This document shows positions 1 through 6,204 of a stretch of 11,280 bases of DNA, piece after piece; positions within the stretch are counted from its first letter, which is position 1, and every line of letters starts with the position of its first letter. Under the pieces are notes generated by a model. The model did no database searches. It was not told where the DNA came from and saw only the letters and a program-made list of their open reading frames with translations. The translations under genes were made by a program, and so were the position numbers. The stretch covers positions 6,796 through 18,075 of the forward strand of contig DIHI01000008.1 of the NCBI GenBank assembly GCA_002420085.1, given 5' to 3'. Origin of the DNA: Lysobacterales bacterium UBA5700. Its GTDB lineage: Bacteria; Pseudomonadota; Gammaproteobacteria; Xanthomonadales; Xanthomonadaceae.

Positions 1-48
1 CACCATACGGTGCAACACCCCGGATGCGGGGTCTGAATTTAGTTCGGC
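1..48 (+). repeat. Possible degraded attC-like remnant at the left edge
   Basis: The sequence holds a perfect 5-bp hairpin, ACCCC (17-21) with GGGGT (28-32), followed by CTGAATTTA and then GTTCGGC (42-48). This resembles the 3' half of the clear attC further on, where TGAATTCAGAC precedes GTTAGGC. GTTCGGC departs from the GTTRRRY consensus at one base, and the partner half would lie at or beyond the window edge. If real, it marks the upstream boundary of the cassette that carries the NYN gene. This is an inference from position and partial similarity; chance is possible. Confidence 0.3.
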
Positions 49-85
49 CTCACATCACATCGCGCTTGCACCCTAAGGAGGAGTC

Positions 86-625
86 GTGGCCAATCTTCTC
101 TACGTCGACAACTCAAACGTCTGGATCGAAGGCATGCACGTCGCTGCCGCAAAGCACGGGCTTGCTCCAGATGTCTGGACCGCAGTTCAACAAAAGATAT
201 GCGACTACAACTGGAAAATTGATTTCGGAAAACTGTTTCAGTTTGCCGGTGGTGACCGCACCGACGTCAAGAAGGCTGGTCTTTTCGGTTCCCGTCCGCC
301 GAAGAACGATTCGCTCTGGACGGCGGCCCAACGAAACGGCTTCGAGGTCATCGTCTACGACCGAAATGTCGCTGGTCAAGAAAAGAAGATCGACACCGAT
401 ATCGTCGCCACGATGATGGAGGATTCATATGAACTCCTTACGGTCGGAGAAGACGAAATTACGCTGGTGTCTGGCGACTCCGACTACGTACCCGCTATCG
501 AGAAACTCAGGAAGCGAGGCATTCCGGTGCATGTGGTGTTCTGGGGCCATGCGGCGCGCGAACTCAAGGAGGCTGCAACGAAGTTCGTCAACCTGGACCA
601 GTACCTTGACCACTTGGCTCGGTGA
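86..625 (+). CDS. NYN-domain (LabA/DUF88-like) putative ribonuclease, cassette-borne
   Basis: Predicted 179-aa cytoplasmic NYN/PIN-like protein; NYN domains are metal-dependent RNA-cleaving folds. Visible signature: N-terminal LLYVDNSNVW (Asp8, Asn9, Asn11), a central KIDTDIVATMM (Asp103, Asp105) and a C-terminal LVSGDSDYVP (Asp131, Asp133), followed by RKRGIPVHVVFWG. These are the acidic positions expected of an active NYN site, so it looks catalytically intact. It is close to a bare domain, with no extra RNA-binding module. The start is GTG at 86, chosen because a strong Shine-Dalgarno, AAGGAGGA (75-82), sits just before it; no ATG is better placed. Its stop lies 6 bases before an attC-like site, the arrangement of an integron gene cassette. 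Its base and codon use (AAA, GAA, ACG) is less GC-biased than that of the downstream genes. The family is secure. The RNA target, and whether it acts in stress, toxin or phage defence, is unknown. Confidence 0.85.
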   Translation: MANLLYVDNSNVWIEGMHVAAAKHGLAPDVWTAVQQKICDYNWKIDFGKLFQFAGGDRTDVKKAGLFGSRPPKNDSLWTAAQRNGFEVIVYDRNVAGQEKKIDTDIVATMMEDSYELLTVGEDEITLVSGDSDYVPAIEKLRKRGIPVHVVFWGHAARELKEAATKFVNLDQYLDHLAR

Positions 626-631
626 GGCCGA

Positions 632-696
632 GCCCATCATTCCACCGGACACTGCGCGATAAAGCCGCGCAGCGCCGGTGAATTCAGACGTTAGGC
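632..696 (+). repeat. attC-like integron recombination site (59-base-element type)
   Basis: A 65-bp imperfect palindrome directly after the NYN stop codon. The right end is a consensus R' box GTTAGGC (690-696); the left end GCCCATC (632-638) matches its complement at 5 of 7 positions. Between them CACCGG (643-648) pairs with CCGGTG (675-680) and TGCGCG (653-658) pairs with CGCGCA (666-671). The two stems are separated by an unpaired ACAC/GCG bulge and close on a 7-nt loop. AATTCAGAC before the R' box is typical of attC right arms. Single-stranded folded attC sites are the substrate of integron integrases, so the preceding gene reads as a cassette. No intI or attI is in the window, so this may be an array remote from its integrase or a lone cassette. 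Confidence 0.78.
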
Positions 697-753
697 ATCC
701 CAGAAACTCCTCGACGGGTTGCGGCCGACCAAAGTCACTGAAGGACACATTCC

Positions 754-891
754 ATGGTTCCGTTTCTGCTAGTGAAAGTACTGGACCGACAATGGGCGGA
801 GAAGCTCTTGGATGGTCAGGTCTTCATGCGGCCTATTTCAGCATTTCAAAAATCCAGGACAAAAATCCAGGACACCCATATTCCACCCTGA
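754..891 (+). pseudogene. 5' fragment of a second cassette gene, interrupted by repeats
   Basis: An ATG at 754 has a good Shine-Dalgarno (AAGGA, 741-745) and lies 58 bases after the attC, where a next cassette gene would begin. The first 31 codons give a protein-like N-terminus, MVPFLLVKVL then DRQWAEKLLDGQVFMRPISAF: a hydrophobic strand, an amphipathic helix and a turn. From codon 32 the reading frame is made of the AAAAATCCAGGAC tandem repeat, and it stops at TGA 889-891 after only 45 residues. I read this as the start of a real gene whose remainder was replaced or displaced by the repeat sequence. I do not recognise the family from so short a piece. A genuine 45-aa peptide is the less likely alternative. 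Confidence 0.45.
848..873 (+). repeat. 13-bp perfect tandem duplication (AAAAATCCAGGAC x2)
   Basis: AAAAATCCAGGAC occurs at 848-860 and again immediately at 861-873. The second copy runs into the palindrome that follows. It marks the point where the upstream ORF stops looking like coding sequence. It could be a duplicated target site, or slippage within a mobile repeat end. Confidence 0.85.
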
Positions 892-916
892 AGCCATGGG
901 TGTCCTGATGTTGTCC
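857..916. repeat. Long imperfect palindrome with 12-bp perfect core (REP-like)
   Basis: CAGGACACCCAT (868-879) is the exact reverse complement of ATGGGTGTCCTG (896-907), separated by a 16-nt loop. The symmetry continues imperfectly outward: GGACAAAAATC on the left answers GATGTTGTCC on the right, with a small indel, giving arms of about 21-23 bases. It is not followed by a T-tract, so it is not a classic terminator. Such hairpins are typical of REP-type elements mobilised by Y1 (RAYT/IS200-like) transposases. That link is an inference; no transposase is visible here. Confidence 0.7.
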
Positions 917-1344
917 CGTCACGCTGTCCGCCAGCGGAGGGGCGATGGGTGGCGTTACCTTGCACGCCTTGACGATGCAACGATGAAAGACCTGACCCCA
1001 CTTCATGCGGGTGCAACGATGAAAGACCTGACCCCGCTTCGGACCCCGCTTCGGACCTGACCCTGCTTCGGGGAACTCGCTTCGTTGGCGCACGCTGCTT
1101 GCCAGGACGGTGCTGCTGGCCGTCGCTCTGAAAAAAATTTGTGGGGATTGGGCGCCAGTTCTCGAATCCGCATGAATTTTTCGAGCAGCGGTTGAACCAG
1201 CCTCAGGAATTCCTGTCACTGTATCCCGGTGGGCACGGAATGCCACACGATCCGATCCGGGTCGTGGCCATGGTGGTGCGTGCCGACTCAGGAGCGAGCC
1301 TGGCTGGCTCGGTGTTCGTTTGGTCGAACTTTATGGAGGCACCG
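892..1344. other. Gene-free, repeat-containing stretch upstream of hoxX
   Basis: About 450 bases without a convincing gene. The first half holds the right arm of the palindrome and the GACCTGACCCC repeats. From about 1075 to 1344 the sequence is unique, with an A-run at 1132-1139 and a small hairpin CGAGCC/GGCTCG (1295-1300 with 1306-1311) about 30 bases before hoxX. Open frames across it, including an in-frame extension of hoxX back to 1141, have no recognisable protein signature. I see no confident -35/-10 pair, though the hoxX promoter should lie here. Confidence 0.6.
976..1073. repeat. Direct repeats built on GACCTGACCCC
   Basis: A perfect 24-bp unit beginning TGCAACGATGAAAG and ending ACCTGACCCC occurs at 976-999 and 1012-1035, a 36-base period. 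It is followed by two perfect tandem copies of ACCCCGCTTCGG (1031-1042, 1043-1054) and a diverged third copy with ACCTGACCCTGCTTCGG (1055-1071). The pattern resembles the short termini left around Y1/RAYT-type elements rather than coding sequence. It contains no ORF of interest. Confidence 0.8.
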
Positions 1345-3075
1345 ATGCGGATTCTTCTCATCAGTTCGTCGTACAACAGCCTTACCCAGCGCGTCCACGT
1401 CGAGTTGCAGTGGACCGGCAACGAGGTCTCGATCTGTCTCGCCATCGATGATGACGAGATGATCCAGGCGGTCAACGGCTTCCAGCCGGACCTGATCATC
1501 TGTCCGATGCTCACCAAGCGCGTACCGGATGTCATCTGGAAGCGGATCACCACCCTGATCGTCCATCCTGGCATCACGGGCGACCGCGGTCCCAGTTCGA
1601 TCGATTGGGCGATCCTCGATGGCGAGCCGGAATGGGGCGTCACCGTGCTCCAGGCCGATGACGAGATGGATGCAGGGCCGATCTGGGCGACCCGCAATTT
1701 CCCGCTGCGCCCGACCACCAAGCGCAGCGTTTATCGGGAGGAAGTCAGCGCCCTGGCGGTCGAGGCCGTGATCGAGGCGGTCGGCAAGTTTCGCGATCGG
1801 ATTCCGCCGGTACCGCTCGACTATGACCGTCCCGATGTGCGTGGACGCTGGCGCGACCCGATGAAGCAATCGCACCGCCGGATCGATTGGCAGACGGATT
1901 CGGCCGAGGATGTGTTGCGCAAGATTCGCGCTTCCGACGGTCAGCCGGGGGTGCAGGATGAGATCCTGGGCATGCCGGTGTATCTGTTCGGTGCCCATCC
2001 GGAAGACGTGCTGCGTGGTGCGCCGGGCCAGGTCATCGCCCAGCGCCATGGCGCCATCTGTCGGGCCACCCATGATGGTGCGGTGTGGATTTCCCACCTC
2101 CGTCGCGCCGGTGTGCCGGCGGCCGATTCGTTCAAGCTGCCGGCCACGGTCGTACTCGGTCATCTGGCCGATGCCATCCCGCTCGATCCTGGCCCGGCCC
2201 TGCCCGGACGCGGTGACCAGACCTTCAAGGAAATCTGGTACGAGGAGGCCGACGGCGTCGGCTATCTGTTCTTCGAGTACTACAACGGTGCGATGAGCAC
2301 CGAGCAGTGCCATCGCCTGCGCCGGGCATTCATCGCCGCTCGCGAGCGGCCGACCCGTGCGATCGTCCTGGCCGGTGGTCGGCTGTTCTGGTCGAACGGC
2401 ATCCACCTGAACGTGATCGAGGCATCGGAGAACCCCGGCGAAGAGTCCTGGCGCAATCTCCAGGCGATGAACGATCTGGTGCTGGAAATCGCCCAGACCC
2501 AGTCGCACTGGGTGGTGTCGTCGGTGCATGGCAGTGCCGGTGCCGGCGGTGTGATCCTGGCACTGGCGGCCGATGAGGTGATCATCCGCGACGGCGTGGT
2601 GCTGAATCCGCACTACCGTTCGATGGGGGGGTTGTACGGTTCGGAATACTGGACCTATCTGCTGCCACGCAGGGTCGGTCACGATGTGGCGATGGCCCTG
2701 ACCGAAAACTGCCTGCCGGTACTCGATCGCGAGGCATTGCGGATCGGTCTGGTCGATCGTCTGTTGACCCATTCGCCCGAGGACACCTTCCACACCCAGG
2801 TGCATCGATTGGTCAGCGGCTTCGTGGCCTCACCCGCGTTCGCTCCGGCAATGGCGCGCAAGCGTCGGCAGCGGCGCCAGGACGAACTGCGCAAGCCGAT
2901 GTCGGCATACCGTGACGAGGAGATGGCACGGTCCGGCGAGTCGTTCTTCAAGCCCGATTCGGAGTATCACACTGCACGCGCGCGGTTCGTTCGCAAGCTG
3001 CCACCGGAGCACACCCCTGAGCGGCTGGTGTTTCCGACGGCAACCTTGCCGCAGCCCAAGTCGCACGCGGCCTGA
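1345..3075 (+). CDS. hoxX: HoxX, CO-forming [NiFe]-hydrogenase maturation enzyme
   Basis: Full-length 576-aa cytoplasmic HoxX. The family takes a formyl group from N10-formyl-tetrahydrofolate onto coenzyme A and splits the formyl-CoA to CO, supplying the active-site CO of [NiFe]-hydrogenases under aerobic conditions. The N-terminal formyltransferase half (about 1-280) has HPGITGDRGPSS (His74-Ser85) and ADDEMDAGPIWA (Asp109). The C-terminal crotonase half (about 295-500) has LFWSNGIHLN (348-357), HGSAGAGG (395-402), VVLNPHY and YGSEYWTYLLPRRVG (431-445), all characteristic of HoxX. The usual family form, as I recall it, is GNAGAGG; here it is GSAGAGG. ATG 1345 is chosen because GGAGG (1335-1339) is ideally spaced; the frame stays open upstream without homology. 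No hydrogenase or hyp gene is nearby. It converges on the transporter gene with an 8-bp gap, so it appears to be a single-gene unit. Confidence 0.92.
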   Translation: MRILLISSSYNSLTQRVHVELQWTGNEVSICLAIDDDEMIQAVNGFQPDLIICPMLTKRVPDVIWKRITTLIVHPGITGDRGPSSIDWAILDGEPEWGVTVLQADDEMDAGPIWATRNFPLRPTTKRSVYREEVSALAVEAVIEAVGKFRDRIPPVPLDYDRPDVRGRWRDPMKQSHRRIDWQTDSAEDVLRKIRASDGQPGVQDEILGMPVYLFGAHPEDVLRGAPGQVIAQRHGAICRATHDGAVWISHLRRAGVPAADSFKLPATVVLGHLADAIPLDPGPALPGRGDQTFKEIWYEEADGVGYLFFEYYNGAMSTEQCHRLRRAFIAARERPTRAIVLAGGRLFWSNGIHLNVIEASENPGEESWRNLQAMNDLVLEIAQTQSHWVVSSVHGSAGAGGVILALAADEVIIRDGVVLNPHYRSMGGLYGSEYWTYLLPRRVGHDVAMALTENCLPVLDREALRIGLVDRLLTHSPEDTFHTQVHRLVSGFVASPAFAPAMARKRRQRRQDELRKPMSAYRDEEMARSGESFFKPDSEYHTARARFVRKLPPEHTPERLVFPTATLPQPKSHAA

Positions 3076-3083
3076 GCCGGGTC

Positions 3084-4001
3084 TCAGCGTGGCTGGCCGG
3101 TCTCGGGATGGATCTCGGGATCGGTCGCCGCGCGTCGCGCCAATCGTGCTTCGCGGTGGGCGATGTACAGGTTGGCGGAAAAGATGATGGCTGCCCCGAC
3201 GATCGTCCACAGGCCGATCGATTCGTCGAACAACAGATAGCCGGCGATCGCCACCACCGGCAGTTGCATGAAACTGATCGGCGCCAGCAGGGAGGCTTCG
3301 CCGAGCTTCAATCCCCGTGTCCAGCACATGTGTCCGGCGGTGCCGAAGAAGCCGGCGGCGATGATCCACAGCCAGGTCCAGCCGGTCGGCGTTTCCCATA
3401 CGAACAGTGCCGGCAGCAGGGACATCGGAATCCAGATCAGACTGGTGTAGATGACGATTGCGTCCGGATGCTCGGTGCGTGACAGGAATTTGATCCAGAT
3501 CGCCACCAGCGCGCTCAACGCTGCTGCCGACAGGGCGACCAGACTGCCGTAGCTGAAGCTCTCGGCACCGGGCTGGACGATTACCAGCACCCCGATGAAG
3601 CCGACGATCACCGCCGTCCAGCGTCTGGCGCGGACCACTTCCCCGAGCATCAGCACGGCCAGAATGGTGACGAACAGCGGCGTCGAGTAGGACAGCGACA
3701 CCGCCTGTGCCAGCGGCAGGTTGACGATTGCCCAGAAGCCGGCCAGCATCGATACCACGCCGACCGCGCAGCGCAGCAGGTACAGCGGCAGCTTGCGGGT
3801 GCGCAGCAGTCCGGGGCCATGGCGCCAGAGCAAGGGCAGGGCGAAGCAGAATCCGAACAGGTTGCGGAAGAAGGCGATCTCGAACGGATGCAACTGCGAC
3901 GAGGCCAGGCGGATCACCACCGCCATCGAGCCGAACAGGACTGCGCTGGCCACCATCAAGGTCACGGCCCGCAGCAGATCGCGCTCGGCCTGGACGCTCA
4001 T
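3084..4001 (-). CDS. EamA-type (DMT superfamily) inner-membrane transporter
   Basis: A 305-aa polytopic protein with about ten predicted transmembrane helices in two repeated halves of about 135 residues, the EamA arrangement of drug/metabolite transporters. Visible marks are the first helix (AVLFGSMAVVIRLAS), FEIAFFRNLFGF, a helix-4/5 region ending in LMLGEVVRARRW with the E-near-helix-end typical of each EamA repeat, and the second-half counterpart LLFDESIGLWTIVGAAII. The basic, soluble C-tail follows the last helix. Such proteins export or import small metabolites; the substrate cannot be read from sequence. Its ATG overlaps the murB stop as ATGA (3998-4001), so it is the last gene of the pyrD-murB unit and probably translationally coupled. 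Whether it has a role in cell-wall or nucleotide metabolism is unknown. Confidence 0.88.
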   Translation of the reverse strand: MSVQAERDLLRAVTLMVASAVLFGSMAVVIRLASSQLHPFEIAFFRNLFGFCFALPLLWRHGPGLLRTRKLPLYLLRCAVGVVSMLAGFWAIVNLPLAQAVSLSYSTPLFVTILAVLMLGEVVRARRWTAVIVGFIGVLVIVQPGAESFSYGSLVALSAAALSALVAIWIKFLSRTEHPDAIVIYTSLIWIPMSLLPALFVWETPTGWTWLWIIAAGFFGTAGHMCWTRGLKLGEASLLAPISFMQLPVVAIAGYLLFDESIGLWTIVGAAIIFSANLYIAHREARLARRAATDPEIHPETGQPR

Positions 4002-5053
4002 GACCGGCCCAGGCTCGGGAATCGGGCGCCGATGATGCGTGGCTCGGGTTCGAGCGGCACACCGAACCGATCGTGGACCGATTCGGCGATCCGCACCGCC
4101 AGATCGAGCACTTCAAGCCCGGTTGCTCGACCGTGATTGACCAGCACCAGGGCATGCCGATCGGATACCCCGGCATCACCCTGGCGGTGGCCCTTCCAGC
4201 CGCAGGCTTCGATCAGCCAGCCCGCCGACAGTTTGCGGGCAGCCTCGGTCTCGGCCGGAAACACCGGCAGGCCAGGAAAGTCGCGGACCAGGGCTTCGGC
4301 CTGGGCATGGCCGACCGTCGGGTTCTTGAAGAAACTGCCGGCATTGCCGAGCAGGGCCGGGTTGGGCAGCTTTCGGGTTCGTACCCGTGCGACGGCCTCG
4401 GCGACGTGGACCGCGCGCGGTGCGTCGATCCGCATCGTCGCCAGTTCTTCGCGGATTCCGGCGTAATCGAGACGGAGCGGGCGGTTGCGGTGCAGTCGCA
4501 GTTCGAGCGCGGTGATGATCCAACGTTCCGGCTCGCGCTTGAACAGGCTGTCGCGATAGCCGAACCGGCATTCGGCGGACGACAGCCGGACCGATTGCGT
4601 GGCCAGGCGATCGAAGGCATCGACGGTCTCGATGAAGTCGGCCGCTTCTGCACCATAGGCACCGATGTTCTGGATCGGTGCGGCGCCGACACTGCCGGGA
4701 ATCAGGGCCATGTTCTCCAGGCCGACCAGACCCCGGGCGAGGCTCCAATCGACCAGGTCGTTCCAGGCGGCGCCGGCCTCGGCGCGGATCAGGGCGGTGT
4801 CGCCATCGTCGTCGAGAATCCGGATGTCATGGCCGGCCAGCGACAGCACCAGCCCCTCGAAATCACCCGCCAGCAGCAGATTGCTGCCCTGTCCGAGCAC
4901 CAGCAGCGGCGAACGTCGGACCCAGGGGTAGTCGAGCAGTTCGGGCAGCGCTTCGGGGCGCCGGACATCGGCCAGCACCGCCGCGCGGGCAGCAACCCGG
5001 AAGGTGGTGCGGCCGGCCAGGCTGGCGTTCTCCTGGAGGCTGTAGGCACTCAT
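3998..5053 (-). CDS. murB: UDP-N-acetylenolpyruvoylglucosamine reductase (type I)
   Basis: MurB, 351 aa, the cytoplasmic FAD enzyme that reduces UDP-GlcNAc-enolpyruvate with NADPH to UDP-MurNAc, the second step of peptidoglycan precursor synthesis. FAD-binding elements are LGQGSNLL (53-60) and [19 protein letters not shown] (111-129). FGYRDS (164-169) is a substrate-binding loop. [10 protein letters not shown] (236-245) supplies the proton-donating serine, Ser240, equivalent to E. coli Ser229. [11 protein letters not shown] (278-288) and LEPEPRIIG (334-342) complete the C-terminal lobe with the catalytic glutamate. The presence of the Tyr-loop and the overall length fit type I, as in enterobacteria. 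The start codon overlaps the pyrD stop as ATGA (5050-5053), and the stop overlaps the transporter start, so translation is coupled at both ends. Confidence 0.96.
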   Translation of the reverse strand: MSAYSLQENASLAGRTTFRVAARAAVLADVRRPEALPELLDYPWVRRSPLLVLGQGSNLLLAGDFEGLVLSLAGHDIRILDDDGDTALIRAEAGAAWNDLVDWSLARGLVGLENMALIPGSVGAAPIQNIGAYGAEAADFIETVDAFDRLATQSVRLSSAECRFGYRDSLFKREPERWIITALELRLHRNRPLRLDYAGIREELATMRIDAPRAVHVAEAVARVRTRKLPNPALLGNAGSFFKNPTVGHAQAEALVRDFPGLPVFPAETEAARKLSAGWLIEACGWKGHRQGDAGVSDRHALVLVNHGRATGLEVLDLAVRIAESVHDRFGVPLEPEPRIIGARFPSLGRS

Positions 5054-6084
5054 CCGGTGGCTGCCTCACGACGGCGACGGATCGCGTCCACGGCTTCGGC
5101 GATCAGTCCCGGACCGCGATAGATCAGTCCGGTGTAGACCTGCACCAGGTTGGCACCGGCCGCAAATTTTCCGGCTGCGTCGGCGCCACTGAGGATGCCG
5201 CCGACCCCGACGGTCGCGATGCCGGCATCGAGTCGGCTGCGCAGGCGGCGCAGCACGGTGGTCGATCGGGCATACAGGGGCGCTCCGGACAGTCCGCCGG
5301 CTTCGGCGGCCAGTGGGTGGTCGCGGACCAGGATGCGATCGATCGTGGTATTGGTCGCGATCACCCCGTCGATGCCGCTGGCATTGCAGGCGGTTGCGGT
5401 TGCGTCGATTTCCGGTTCGGACAGGTCCGGCGCGATCTTGACCAGCAGCGGTACACGCCGGCCATGGCGCGCCGCCAGCCGTTCCTGTGCCTCGCGCAGG
5501 CCGCCCAGCAGTCGCCGCAAGGGTTGCTCGGCCTGCAATTCACGCAGGCCCTGGGTGTTCGGCGAGGATACGTTCACGACCAGATAATCGGCGGCCGGGT
5601 AGGCGCGCTCCATGCAGTGCAGATAATCATCCAGGGCATGCTCGTTCGGGGTGTCCTTGTTGCGGCCGATGTTGATGCCGACCGGTCCACGCCGCCGGGC
5701 TCGGCCCAGGTTGTCGAGCAGGGCGTCGATGCCGACATTGTTGAAACCCATCCGGTTGATGATGGCCTGGTGCGCATGCATGCGGAACAGGCGTGGTCGC
5801 GGGTTGCCGGGTTGTGGCCTGGGCGTGACCGTGCCGACTTCCACGAAGCCGAAGCCGAGCGCGAACAGGGCATCGACATGGGCGCCGTTCTTGTCCAGAC
5901 CGGCGGCAAGTCCGACCGGATTCTCGAAATTCAACCCGAAGGCGCGGGTCGGCAGCGGCTTCGGGCGCTGCGCCAGCAGGCCGGTCAGGCCACAGCGACG
6001 GGCCAGATCCAGGCCACGCAGGCCGGCGTCGTGGGCGGTTTCGGCATCGAGGCCGAACAGCAGCGGTTTGACCAGGGCGTACAT
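5050..6084 (-). CDS. pyrD: Dihydroorotate dehydrogenase (quinone), class 2
   Basis: PyrD, 344 aa from the ATG at 6084, oxidises dihydroorotate to orotate with FMN and passes electrons to membrane quinone. It sits peripherally on the inner membrane by its N-terminal amphipathic helices ([20 protein letters not shown]). Core motifs are [10 protein letters not shown] (58-67), [24 protein letters not shown] and [22 protein letters not shown] (171-181) carries the class 2 catalytic Ser174, one residue off E. coli Ser175. [22 protein letters not shown] and VGVGGI complete the barrel. I prefer ATG 6084 because it aligns with the family's MYxxxRxxLF start; an in-frame GTG at 6099 is an alternative, and neither has a strong Shine-Dalgarno. 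It is the first gene of the coupled pyrD-murB-transporter unit. Confidence 0.96.
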   Translation of the reverse strand: MYALVKPLLFGLDAETAHDAGLRGLDLARRCGLTGLLAQRPKPLPTRAFGLNFENPVGLAAGLDKNGAHVDALFALGFGFVEVGTVTPRPQPGNPRPRLFRMHAHQAIINRMGFNNVGIDALLDNLGRARRRGPVGINIGRNKDTPNEHALDDYLHCMERAYPAADYLVVNVSSPNTQGLRELQAEQPLRRLLGGLREAQERLAARHGRRVPLLVKIAPDLSEPEIDATATACNASGIDGVIATNTTIDRILVRDHPLAAEAGGLSGAPLYARSTTVLRRLRSRLDAGIATVGVGGILSGADAAGKFAAGANLVQVYTGLIYRGPGLIAEAVDAIRRRREAATG

Positions 6085-6163
6085 GATGGTGCGCCACACT
6101 GCCTCATGCCAGGTGCAGGCACGGACCGGAACCGTGTGCCGACGCCCGCAGGTCGGCCCACGT

Positions 6164-6196
6164 GGACGGCGGGTCGGTAGGCCGACACCGCCGTCC
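6164..6196 (-). terminator. Strong intergenic hairpin between ALDH gene and pyrD
   Basis: GGACGGCGG (6164-6172) pairs perfectly with CCGCCGTCC (6188-6196). Inside it GTCGG (6173-6177) pairs with CCGAC (6182-6186), with a single bulged A and a TAGG loop: 14 base pairs in all. It begins about 9 bases after the aldehyde dehydrogenase stop on the transcribed strand. No T-tract follows on the minus strand, so it may stabilise the mRNA 3' end or work with Rho rather than act as a classic intrinsic terminator. Confidence 0.55.
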
Positions 6197-6204
6197 GGCT
6201 GGGC

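Noticed and set aside
976..1073. CRISPR array
   Set aside because: Only two perfect repeats with a 12-base spacer, followed by tandem 12-mers; spacers and repeat number do not fit.
1295..1311. Terminator or operator for hoxX
   Set aside because: A 6-bp stem with no T-tract and no conserved partner is too weak to call.
1141..1344. N-terminal extension of HoxX by 68 residues
   Set aside because: The extension has no family similarity, and the ATG at 1345 has an ideally placed GGAGG and matches the expected HoxX N-terminus.
1288..2805. 505-codon open frame on the minus strand
   Set aside because: It lies antisense to hoxX; its composition is that of a GC-rich shadow frame and it has no motifs.
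4678..6180. 500-codon open frame on the plus strand
   Set aside because: It overlaps murB and pyrD, both firmly identified on the other strand; its Gly/Arg-rich product is a shadow.
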